Positions 25,393-32,757 of a DNA stretch of 64,000 nucleotides are shown here, one piece after another. The notes beneath the pieces were generated by a model. The model was not told where the DNA came from. It did not search any database and saw only the letters and a list, made by a program, of their open reading frames with translations. Position numbers and translations under genes: made by a program. Position 1 is the stretch's first letter; every line of letters starts with the position of its first letter. Source of the DNA: Rhizobium phaseoli (GTDB lineage Bacteria > Pseudomonadota > Alphaproteobacteria > Rhizobiales > Rhizobiaceae); assembly GCF_003985125.1 (NCBI RefSeq), contig NZ_ML133571.1, positions 62,001 through 126,000 on the forward strand. The letters run 5' to 3'.

Positions 25393-25992
25393 ATGGCAAA
25401 ACGAGGACCCGAATGCACCGTATGCCAGCACCGCGAGCGGGCTGCGATAGACCTTGCACTGGCCCGCAACGTGCCATTCGCCGTGCTCGCCCGGCGCTAC
25501 AAGATCGGCTCTGACTCTCTCCGTCGCCATGCGAAGAACCATATGCCGCCTCAACTCCGCGCTCAGCTTCTGGCCGGGCCGGAACTGCCGATGGACATCG
25601 ACCGGCTGCGAGACACGGAGTCACAGAGCCTGCTCTCCAACATCGTGGCGCTTCGGCACAGGCTCTTTGCCATGATGGACGCCGCCGAGGAAGTGCAAGA
25701 CACGGCGGCGGCTCAGCGCGTCGCGGGCCAACTGCACCGCAACTTCGAACTGACGGGCAAGCTGCTTGGCGACCTGAACACCGGCACCACCATCAACAAC
25801 AATGTCCTTATTTCGCCTGTCTATATCCAGATGCGGACCGAACTGGTCAAGGCGCTGCGGGGCTTCCCGGACGCGCGCGAGGCCGTAGCCCTGGTGCTCC
25901 AGGGGCTGGAGACGCGGTTCGCCGAGGGCATGGTGATCGACCATACCTACGCCAGCGGTCCCGTGCTCGGCAGCGGGGGTGGCGGCTCATGA
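25393..25992 (+). CDS. Small terminase-like protein
   Basis: The 199-residue protein begins with a helix-turn-helix-like segment that includes a Cys pair (CTVCQHRERAAIDLALARNV, then VLARRYKIGSDSLRRHAKNH), followed by a long helical part and a glycine-rich tail. Its place directly before the large terminase and its size fit a small terminase subunit (TerS), which chooses the DNA to be packaged. The family link is by organisation and the DNA-binding start, not by a strong motif. If correct, it would give the island its own packaging specificity, as in phage-inducible islands. Confidence 0.6.
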   Translation: MAKRGPECTVCQHRERAAIDLALARNVPFAVLARRYKIGSDSLRRHAKNHMPPQLRAQLLAGPELPMDIDRLRDTESQSLLSNIVALRHRLFAMMDAAEEVQDTAAAQRVAGQLHRNFELTGKLLGDLNTGTTINNNVLISPVYIQMRTELVKALRGFPDAREAVALVLQGLETRFAEGMVIDHTYASGPVLGSGGGGS

Positions 25993-26179
25993 CGAACCTT
26001 CCAAGGCTCCACTTTCGAGTACCAGCGCCGCCCCGCCGCGCGCTGCGTGCAGGCAGGCCGGCAGCGCCGACGCGCAGGTCTCCGGCTGGTTTCCCTACGC
26101 GTTGTTTCGGGTCCCCTCCTTCGTATGTGCCCGACGAGCGCCGGTCTGCCACCATTCATCGTTCGCGGGGGCCGCGCCG

Positions 26180-26926
26180 ATGCTAGCCCGCGATATGGCC
26201 CGCGCACTGGACCCCGTCGTTATGGCTCGCGAATGCGGCATAGAGCCGGACCCTTGGCAGGCCAACCTGCTGCGCGCCAACCCCCGGCGCTCCATGCTGC
26301 TGTGCTCCCGCCAATCGGGCAAGTCCACCGTCGCGGCCTTTCTCGTCATCCAGACGGCACTCTTCGTCCCGGCGGCGCAAATCGTCGTCGTTAGCCCGAC
26401 GCAGCGCCAATCGAACGAGCTTTTCCGCACCATCGTCGGCTTCCTCAGTCGGCTTCCGGGTGCGCCGCGCCCCACCGCCGAAAGCAAACAGGGCACCGAG
26501 CTATCGAACGGCGCACGCGTCCTCTCGCTGCCGGGCACAGAAAAGACCATCCGCGGAATTGCCGGGGTGGACCTCGTCGTCATGGACGAAGCGGCCCGCG
26601 TCGAGGATGCGCTGTTGACGGCAGTACGCCCGATGATGGCAACCAAGCCCGATGCCCGCCTGATCGCCCTTACGACGCCAGCGGGCAAGCGCGGCTGGTT
26701 CTACGAAGCGTGGGTCGGCGACGATCCCTCATGGGAGCGCGTGAGGGTTCCGGCGAGTGCCTGCCCCCGGATCACGCAGCAATTCTTGGACGAGGAGCTG
26801 AAGGCCCTCGGCGCGATCAAGTTCAGCGAGGAGTACGGGCTGGAATTCCACGATCCCGAGGAAGCGGTCTTCCCGCTCGCCATTATCGAAGCAGCATTCA
26901 CGCAGGAGGTCAGAGCGCTATGGTAG
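26180..26926 (+). CDS. Large terminase, ATPase part
   Basis: The 248-residue protein contains only the motor half of a large terminase. Walker A is CSRQSGKST (residues 42-50), the adenine/Q region is DPWQANLLRA, Walker B is DLVVMDEAARV (131-141) with the catalytic Glu, and the coupling motif is ALTTPAGKRGW. It stops with TAG at 26924-26926, seven bases into the gene for the nuclease part. An ATG at 25979 would add 67 Pro/Ala-rich residues without family character, so 26180 is preferred; the ribosome site there is weak. Confidence 0.82.
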   Translation: MLARDMARALDPVVMARECGIEPDPWQANLLRANPRRSMLLCSRQSGKSTVAAFLVIQTALFVPAAQIVVVSPTQRQSNELFRTIVGFLSRLPGAPRPTAESKQGTELSNGARVLSLPGTEKTIRGIAGVDLVVMDEAARVEDALLTAVRPMMATKPDARLIALTTPAGKRGWFYEAWVGDDPSWERVRVPASACPRITQQFLDEELKALGAIKFSEEYGLEFHDPEEAVFPLAIIEAAFTQEVRALW

Positions 26927-27639
26927 CACCAGCGATAGGCCGGGGCGGCAGAGGACCATGGCAGCGCACGCCTGTCACGCCGCTCAGCCGCTTCATCATG
27001 GGTGTGGACCTCGGTCAGTCGAACGACCCCACGGCCATATGTGTAATTCACCATACGGTGACGCCTACGGGCGACTGGGCCATCTCCTACGGCGACCACG
27101 TCAGGCCCAACGTGTCGCGTGAACGGAGTGAAACCCGGTTCGACGTACGCGCCCTGGAACGCGTGCCGCTGGGCACTCCCTATCCGCAGGTGGTGGCGCG
27201 CGTGGGTGAACTGCTGAACCGCCCGCCGCTCCGCGACGACTGCGACCTTGTCGTGGACGAGACGGGCGTCGGTCGCGCCGTGTCGGACATATTCGAGTCC
27301 GCCGGGATGCGGCCGCAGCGGGTCGCGATCACAGCCGGCAACGAGATCACCAATCCCGAGAATCGCCGCTGGCACGTGCCGAAGGCGCATCTCATCAGCA
27401 CCGTGGACGCGCGGCTTCACGTTGGCGAGTTGCGCTTTGCCGCAGAACTGACGGACGCAGGGGCGCTCGCCGAGGAATTGAAGGACTTCCGCCGCACGGT
27501 CAGCGCCGCAGGCCGCGCGAGCTTCAACGCCCGCGAGGGCAAGCACGACGACCTCATTCTCAGCATCGCCATCGCTCTCTGGTGGGCCTCGCGCTCTCGG
27601 ACAAGCGGGGGCCAAGCCGCCGTTTCCGGTTTCTACTGA
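26920..27639 (+). CDS. Large terminase, nuclease part
   Basis: The 239-residue protein has the RNase H-like nuclease fold of large terminases: FIMGVDLGQSNDPTAICVIH with D30, DLVVDETGVGRAVSDIF with D113, and KHDDLILSIAIALWWA near the end, giving three acidic metal ligands. It has its own ribosome site (AGGAGGT at 26904-26909) and overlaps the ATPase gene by seven bases. In most phages both parts are one polypeptide of 400-600 residues; here they are separate. Confidence 0.82.
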   Translation: MVAPAIGRGGRGPWQRTPVTPLSRFIMGVDLGQSNDPTAICVIHHTVTPTGDWAISYGDHVRPNVSRERSETRFDVRALERVPLGTPYPQVVARVGELLNRPPLRDDCDLVVDETGVGRAVSDIFESAGMRPQRVAITAGNEITNPENRRWHVPKAHLISTVDARLHVGELRFAAELTDAGALAEELKDFRRTVSAAGRASFNAREGKHDDLILSIAIALWWASRSRTSGGQAAVSGFY

Positions 27640-27650
27640 AGGAGAAGACT

Positions 27651-28376
27651 ATGAAGCTCAGACCACCGCAGGATATTCACGAGGCTACCGTCGAGCAGCA
27701 CTATGCCCGCGCCCCCAACGGTGAGGTGGAGAGAGATGCGTCGATCGCCACTCTCGCAGTCGCCATCCGCACCACCCGCCTGAACAGCGAGAACCTCGCG
27801 GCCTATGCCGATACCCTCTCCAAGGATCGGCTGCTGTCGCCGGAGGCCGCCCGCCTCAAGCTGAGGGACAATGCCCTTAAGCTGGCCGAAGCGACGGCGA
27901 AAAAGCTCGACGAGGCAAAGGCGCTGGTGCAGCGGCAAATCGAGGAGATCGACGCTCTCACCAGCACACCCCCGGCTCTTCGCGATCAGCTATCCGCCGG
28001 GCTGGAAGCCGAGATCCGGGCGCGGCTAGCCACCATGTCGGAAAAGGCCAGAGATGATGCTATCGGCAAGGCATTCGCCGAGAAGGACAAGACCATCATC
28101 GCCGCCGTACTGCGCGGCCCTGCCCTGCTGGTCGGCTTGACTCAGGCCCGCCACGACATGGCCCGCCACCGCTACCGGGAAACGTTCCACCCCGAAGAAA
28201 CCGCCCGCCGTAGGCGGCTCGCTGCCGCGCTTGAGGCTACCGAGCGCAGCGGCCATTCGTTCATCGGCTACATCGCCACCGCCACGACCGGCGCGGCCAC
28301 TCAGATCGCCGAAGCCTCAGCCAACGCACAGGCCGCCGAGCAGGCAATCAAGGCCGCTATCGCAGAGCAGGAGTAG
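27651..28376 (+). CDS. Element hypothetical protein, helical
   Basis: A 241-residue, strongly helical protein with a predicted coiled coil around residues 60-105 (LKLAEATAKKLDEAKALVQR) and an Ala-rich end (ASANAQAAEQAIKAAIAEQE). It follows GAAGGAGAAGACT, 11 bp after the terminase nuclease gene, and precedes the next gene by three bases. In phages this position holds portal or head genes, but no portal motif is seen. Function unknown. Confidence 0.65.
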   Translation: MKLRPPQDIHEATVEQHYARAPNGEVERDASIATLAVAIRTTRLNSENLAAYADTLSKDRLLSPEAARLKLRDNALKLAEATAKKLDEAKALVQRQIEEIDALTSTPPALRDQLSAGLEAEIRARLATMSEKARDDAIGKAFAEKDKTIIAAVLRGPALLVGLTQARHDMARHRYRETFHPEETARRRRLAAALEATERSGHSFIGYIATATTGAATQIAEASANAQAAEQAIKAAIAEQE

Positions 28377-28379
28377 ACC

Positions 28380-28880
28380 ATGAAAGTAGATATCGATCTT
28401 GAGAGCGTGCTGACAAGCGCGCAGGAAATGCCCGAGGAAATCGCCTCGCTTGAGGACGTTCCGGAGGGTCTGCGGGGATTCTACCGGCAGAACGGTGACC
28501 GTCTAAAGCTGGACCACGCACAGCGTGACGCGCTGATGGCGAATGTCTCCAGGGCTCTGGAGGATCACCAACTACGCGGAGAAAACGCTCAGCTGAAGGA
28601 CGAGAGCAACCGGCGGCGGGTGGTCGAGACGGTGCGGGAGCAGCTAGGGCGGTACGTCAAGCCCGAGCTTATGCCCGGTGCCGTCGCCCTGTTCATGTCG
28701 CAGCACAAGTTCGGCCTGAAGAACGGCAAGGTCGTCGTCGTAGGGCGGCGCGGACGCGAGGAAGCCGAAATGGCGGCGGTCAACTGGATCGCCGATGAGG
28801 GAGAGGCCTACGCCGCGCCGGAACGCGCCGAGGCCGGGGGCTTTGCCGCCGAGGTGGCCCGCCTGAAGAACCTGCACTGA
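28380..28880 (+). CDS. Element protein, possibly scaffold-like
   Basis: A 166-residue acidic protein. Residues 20-45 (IASLEDVPEGLRGFYRQNGD) resemble the start of phage scaffold-like proteins (VPE-L-x-x-Y), followed by a coiled-coil stretch (HQLRGENAQLKDESNRRRVV) and an Ala/Glu-rich end. A relic of the same gene (16817-16912) marks an older element at this tRNA. If it is a scaffold it would act on a helper phage's capsid, since the element has no capsid gene. The resemblance is weak. Confidence 0.55.
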   Translation: MKVDIDLESVLTSAQEMPEEIASLEDVPEGLRGFYRQNGDRLKLDHAQRDALMANVSRALEDHQLRGENAQLKDESNRRRVVETVREQLGRYVKPELMPGAVALFMSQHKFGLKNGKVVVVGRRGREEAEMAAVNWIADEGEAYAAPERAEAGGFAAEVARLKNLH

Positions 28881-28883
28881 GCG

Positions 28884-29414
28884 ATGACTCAGCAGAGGGG
28901 CCGCCCTCCGAGTCGCATAAGGGCTGACCGCGACCCCGACCGCGCATCTAGAGTCACGCCCGACGATCCGCTGCTCCGCACCGAGAAGGCTCTGCGGCTG
29001 GTCTATGGCGTCATCCTCCCCCGGATGCACAGCGAGCGGATTGTTGGCCCCGGCCTGGCGCGGGCAAGCTGGCAGAAGCAGTTCGTCCTAAACCACGCGG
29101 TATTCCAGCAACTCGCGGCCGAACTGGGCGAGGAATGGATGAATCTCGTCCGCGACGCTGACAAGAGCGATGTCAACGCCCGCCGGGTGGAGCGCCGCCA
29201 CATGGAAGACGCTGCCGAGGAGATTGTCGCCGTAGTGAATGCACTACTGCAGCCGCTCAGGGAGGTGGTCGTGCGCCGGGCGGCAGGCATGAATTGGAAG
29301 GCTATTGCCGAAGCCCTACCCCACCGCGCGTTCTTCTCCATCCAGGACGACCACGCCACCGCGCTACGCCGCGTGTGGGACAAGGCCGGGGATGCTGTCA
29401 GGCGGCTTATCTGA
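28884..29414 (+). CDS. Element hypothetical protein with helix-turn-helix-like end
   Basis: A 176-residue protein with a basic start, a helical middle (MNLVRDADKSDVNARRVERR) and a C-terminal segment RRAAGMNWKAIAEALPHRAF that looks like a helix-turn-helix of sigma-like or DUF6362-like regulators. It is the last gene of the rightward operon, three bases after its neighbour, and converges with the PIN gene seven bases away. It may control late genes or bind packaging DNA; this is inference. Confidence 0.6.
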   Translation: MTQQRGRPPSRIRADRDPDRASRVTPDDPLLRTEKALRLVYGVILPRMHSERIVGPGLARASWQKQFVLNHAVFQQLAAELGEEWMNLVRDADKSDVNARRVERRHMEDAAEEIVAVVNALLQPLREVVVRRAAGMNWKAIAEALPHRAFFSIQDDHATALRRVWDKAGDAVRRLI

Positions 29415-29421
29415 GGAAGGA

Positions 29422-30459
29422 TCAGGTATCCAGCATGTCCCACTCGTCGCCAAGCACCCATCGCAACGCGCTCAGCTTCCCGTTAATCATGCCCCATTCA
29501 AAATTGTCCCACGGCCCGCAGTTCTCGATCCCGATTTCCGCTTCCGTTTTCCGCGCCGCCGCCTGAGCCAGCTTCCAAGTGCCCTCTGTAGTCATGCGCC
29601 TGCGCTGGACCGGCTTGGCGGCGCGCCACTCCTCATCACTGACCACTTTCTCTCGGCCACGCTCTATGTTGATCCTGAGGTTCTGGTGGCGGTTGTACCA
29701 AACTTGCCTGTACAGCAGGTGCTCGGCTTCGAGGATTTCGGAGAATCCGCGCACCTGCGTCGCGCCGTAGAGCTGAAGATCGTAGTTCGCCAGAAGATCC
29801 TCATCGAGGTCGTTAAGCAGGTCGGCCAGCGAAACCCAAAAGCGAGAACGCACTCCGTCGAACAACGGCAGGAGGTCGACATGGGGCTTACGGTGGTCGC
29901 CGCCCTCTTGGCTGAAGTCGGCCTTATTGTGAGTTATGAAGGCGAACTCGTCGCCTGCGCTGCCTGCTTGTTCAATTTCGTTGGCGTAAGTCTCGATGAT
30001 AATGGCGTCTCCGATGCTGTTCTTCGGTCGGTGGAACGGAGCGACACCGTTTAGCGCCCGGTCAGCGGCGCGGGCCTTGATGGCCTCTGTGGTGGGCACT
30101 ACCTTGGCAGCAAAGAGCAGTCGCTCGATCCGCTCGATGGATTCATTGACCGCCTCGCCTTTATAAACGGCCGAGTGATCCGCCTCGTTGAGTGCTTTGA
30201 TGGTTGCTTCTACGTCTTTCTCGTCCCCAAACCGCCGAACGGCGTCCCGGACTAGACTGAAGTGAGACTGGAGACTGCGCTTCGCATCGGCGGCCACACG
30301 ATCCTTGTTCCGGGCGAACTCGTCCAGAACCACCTGCGGCACAATGAGCTCGAAATCTTCATGACCGAGAACGTCCTCAAGAGCCGCGATGATCGGCTGG
30401 CTCCTGTAATCCTTGGCGAGATCCAACCAAACGCACGTATCGACGAGAATGCGAAGCAT
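29422..30459 (-). CDS. PIN-domain protein (DUF4935 type), candidate defence or toxin gene
   Basis: The 345-residue protein has an N-terminal PIN domain of DUF4935 type: LVDTCVWLDLAKDY with D7, FELIVPQVVLDEFARNKDRV, SIGDAIIIETYANEI, and FAFITHNKADFS supply the acidic cluster of a metal-dependent RNase. Residues 200-345 are an extra domain of unknown role with many aromatic residues. It is transcribed against the rest of the element and lies between the last operon gene and attR, the usual cargo position in satellites. No antitoxin gene is adjacent. Codon use looks slightly less GC-biased than in neighbours. Confidence 0.75.
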   Translation of the reverse strand: MLRILVDTCVWLDLAKDYRSQPIIAALEDVLGHEDFELIVPQVVLDEFARNKDRVAADAKRSLQSHFSLVRDAVRRFGDEKDVEATIKALNEADHSAVYKGEAVNESIERIERLLFAAKVVPTTEAIKARAADRALNGVAPFHRPKNSIGDAIIIETYANEIEQAGSAGDEFAFITHNKADFSQEGGDHRKPHVDLLPLFDGVRSRFWVSLADLLNDLDEDLLANYDLQLYGATQVRGFSEILEAEHLLYRQVWYNRHQNLRINIERGREKVVSDEEWRAAKPVQRRRMTTEGTWKLAQAAARKTEAEIGIENCGPWDNFEWGMINGKLSALRWVLGDEWDMLDT

Positions 30460-30561
30460 GGAATCATCCTTTCAGGGAGGCAGCGTAGATAACGCGGAAA
30501 GGATTCGGAAGAAGAACAACGGCTTGAGGTTCGAACTAGCCCCGGACCGCGCACGCGAAAC

Positions 30562-30599
30562 GTTAGCGTCGCGTTAGCCTGACCGAAGCAGCCGCTAAC
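30562..30599. promoter_or_regulatory. GTTAGC/GCTAAC motifs, candidate integrase arm sites (right)
   Basis: The hexamer occurs at 30562 and 30573 and inverted at 30594, 50-80 bp from the attR core. It matches the cluster at the left end (20197-20320). Confidence 0.5.
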
Positions 30600-30644
30600 G
30601 CGCTATTAGTAGGGCTCGCAAAGCACTGTTTTTAAACGATTTAA

Positions 30645-30690
30645 TGGTGAGAGCGTCGGGGTTCGAACCCGAGACCTACTGATTAAAAGT
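30645..30690. repeat. attR: 46-bp repeat within the tRNA-Lys gene
   Basis: It is identical to 20128-20173. It forms the 3' 46 bases of the intact tRNA-Lys, so integration kept the tRNA functional. Confidence 0.95.
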
Positions 30691-30720
30691 CAGTTGCTCT
30701 ACCGGCTGAGCTACGCTCTC
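30645..30720 (-). tRNA. tRNA-Lys (anticodon UUU), integration target
   Basis: Read on the minus strand, the 76 bases start GAGAGCGTAGCTCAGCCGG, have an anticodon loop CTTTTAA (anticodon TTT), a T arm GGGTTCGAACCCC, and an acceptor stem GAGAGCG/CGCTCTC closed by A-CCA, which is encoded. The cloverleaf is complete. The 3' part is the att core of the element to its left. A good promoter lies at 30762-30790. Confidence 0.95.
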
Positions 30721-30761
30721 CCGCTCCGCGGGTGAAAAGCACCCCGGCTGGAAGTGGGCGG

Positions 30762-30790
30762 AACATAGGCAGGCGACCCATTGCGGTCAA
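30762..30790 (-). promoter_or_regulatory. Promoter of tRNA-Lys
   Basis: On the minus strand TTGACC (30790-30785) and TATGTT (30767-30762) are spaced by 17 bases, about 42 bp upstream of the tRNA 5' end. This fits a housekeeping sigma promoter. Confidence 0.75.
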
Positions 30791-30834
30791 CCGAAAAATT
30801 CGGCTTTTTCCTGTGATAGGCACATTTCTTGCGG

Positions 30835-30911
30835 GCACAAGGGTTATCCCTCGTGTGGCACAAACATTATCCCTTGCGCGTGCAAGGCTTATCAGTTGCG
30901 CGTGCGACAAC
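30835..30911. repeat. Three imperfect tandem repeats upstream of the ccdA-like gene
   Basis: Units begin at 30835, 30858 and 30882 (23, 24 and 22 bases) with the shared pattern GCA-CAAG-N-TTATC-CCTTGCGCGT; a partial fourth follows. They lie between the tRNA promoter and the ccdA-like gene. They may be regulator sites; no function is known. Confidence 0.55.
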
Positions 30912-30998
30912 TGAATTCATGCATACGCAAAAAGGTGATTGGCAATGGCGGCCTCGCAAAGCTAGGAACAGGGCGCAGATTGCAGCCGGAGAGAATGC

Positions 30999-31748
30999 GT
31001 GTCGATTGCCGATATTTCCCTGTGGAGCGCGTTGATAGCCGGGGCGCTTTCCTTTCTTTCGCCCTGCGTGCTTCCCCTTGTCCCGCCCTATCTCTGCTAT
31101 ATGGCCGGCATTTCAGTCGATCAGTTTCGTGGCGGCTCCGCGGTGGCGGTGGCGCCCGACGTCAGGCGCGGCGTGCTGTTCTCCGCGCTGTTTTTCACGC
31201 TCGGCTTTGCCACCGTCTTCGTGGCGCTCGGCGCCGGCGCTTCCAGCATCGGCATGGCGCTTCGCCAGCATCTCGACCTGCTCTCCAAGATCGGCGGGCT
31301 GATCATCATCGTCATGGGGCTGAATTTCCTCGGTCTCTTCCGAATCGGGTTTCTCGGCCGCGAGGCGCGCTTCCAAAGTGGCGGCAAGCCGGCGACGCTG
31401 ACGGGCGCCTATGTCATGGGCCTGGCCTTCGCCTTCGGCTGGACGCCCTGCATCGGCCCGGTGCTCGGCGCGATTCTCGGTGTCGCCGCCTCGCGCGAGA
31501 CGGTCGGCTCCGGCGCCGGGCTGCTGGCCATCTATTCGCTGGGTCTTGCCATTCCCTTCTGGATCGCCGCCGGCTTTTCCGGCGCCTTCATGCGCTTCCT
31601 GTCGCGCTTCCGCCGCCATCTCGGCACGGTGGAAAAGGTGATGGGCGTCTTCCTCATCCTCACCGGCCTCGCCTTCCTGTTCGGCTGGGTCAGCGATGTG
31701 GCGATCTGGTTCCAGCAGACCTTTCCGATCCTGATGCAAATCGGCTAA
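30999..31748 (+). CDS. ccdA: CcdA-like thiol-disulfide transporter
   Basis: A 249-residue protein with six membrane segments and the paired cysteines of the DsbD/CcdA core: FLSPCVLPLVPPY near residue 24 and FGWTPCIGPVLGA near residue 146. It carries electrons from cytoplasmic thioredoxin across the inner membrane to periplasmic thiols, including those needed for cytochrome c maturation. The start is GTG at 30999; the ribosome site (CGGAGAGAATGC) is acceptable. The gene lies right of tRNA-Lys in chromosomal backbone. Confidence 0.85.
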   Translation: MSIADISLWSALIAGALSFLSPCVLPLVPPYLCYMAGISVDQFRGGSAVAVAPDVRRGVLFSALFFTLGFATVFVALGAGASSIGMALRQHLDLLSKIGGLIIIVMGLNFLGLFRIGFLGREARFQSGGKPATLTGAYVMGLAFAFGWTPCIGPVLGAILGVAASRETVGSGAGLLAIYSLGLAIPFWIAAGFSGAFMRFLSRFRRHLGTVEKVMGVFLILTGLAFLFGWVSDVAIWFQQTFPILMQIG

Positions 31749-31794
31749 ACCGGTCCTCCCTACCCGCCGTTCATTCCCGCGTACTGGAAGACCT

Positions 31795-32757
31795 TTGGCC
31801 GACATCATCAGCCTGCTCCTGCCGTTCTTCGGTCTGATCCTGATCGGGTATGCCGCCGCCAAAGCGACGAAGCAGCCGGCCGAGACGCTCGGCTGGCTGA
31901 ATAGCTTCATCATCTACGCCGCCCTGCCCGCCTTGTTCTTCAAGCTCGTCTCGCGCACGCCGATCGAAGAGCTGACGCGGGTCGACTTCATCGTCACCGA
32001 TATCGCCGCGACCTATGCGGTCTTCATCCTGCTCTTTGCCATCGGCCGTTTCGTGCGCGGCAATGCGCTTGATGACTGCACCATCCAGTCCTTTGCCGGC
32101 GCCTACGGCAATATCGGCTATATGGGGCCGGGCCTGGCGCTGCTGGCGCTCGGCGAAGGTGCCGCCGTGCCGGTGGCGCTGATCATCTGTTTCGAGAATG
32201 CGCTGCATTTCATCGTCGCGCCAGCGCTGATGGCGGCGGCCGGCGACGACAAGCGTTCAGCAGGCCGGCTTGCCGCCGATATCGCCCGCAAGGTGGCGCT
32301 GCATCCCTTCATCCTGTCGACGGCGGCAGGCTTTGCGGTGGCTGCCCTGCATCTCGACCAGCCGCTGGCATTTCAGCGCCTGGTCGACTACCTCGCCCAG
32401 GCGGCGGCGCCCTGCGCGCTCTTTGCCATGGGCGTGACGCTGGCGCTGCGGCCGCTGAAACGGATTCCGGCGGAGATCGGCTACATCGTGCCGGCCAAGC
32501 TGATCCTGCATCCGATCGTGGTTTTTCTGGCGCTGACTGCTGTCGGCGGTTTTGAGCCGGTCTGGATCCAGGCGGCGGTGCTGCTCGCCTCATTGCCGAC
32601 GGCGACCAACGTCTTCGTCATCGGCCAGCAATATGGCGTGTGGCAGGAGCGCGCCTCGGCGACGATCCTGATCACGACGGTGCTTTCGGTGGCGAGCGTT
32701 TCGCTGTGGCTGATCGCGATCCGCTCAGGCCTTCTTTCGCTTCAGCTTTTCCCTTAG
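31795..32757 (+). CDS. AEC family (auxin efflux carrier-type) transporter
   Basis: A 320-residue membrane protein with about ten helices in two halves, as in the AEC family. Typical are the first helix (IISLLLPFFGLILIGYAAAK) and the crossover segment GAYGNIGYMGPGLALLALGE near residue 102. It would export or take up small carboxylates. The start is TTG at 31795 after GGAAGACC. It follows the CcdA-like gene by 46 bp, and its last 33 bp overlap the end of the converging UbiH-type gene. Confidence 0.82.
   Translation: MADIISLLLPFFGLILIGYAAAKATKQPAETLGWLNSFIIYAALPALFFKLVSRTPIEELTRVDFIVTDIAATYAVFILLFAIGRFVRGNALDDCTIQSFAGAYGNIGYMGPGLALLALGEGAAVPVALIICFENALHFIVAPALMAAAGDDKRSAGRLAADIARKVALHPFILSTAAGFAVAALHLDQPLAFQRLVDYLAQAAAPCALFAMGVTLALRPLKRIPAEIGYIVPAKLILHPIVVFLALTAVGGFEPVWIQAAVLLASLPTATNVFVIGQQYGVWQERASATILITTVLSVASVSLWLIAIRSGLLSLQLFP

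Noticed and set aside
30999..31748. Island gene
   Set aside because: The ccdA-like gene lies outside attR, on the far side of the intact tRNA, and has backbone-like codon use.
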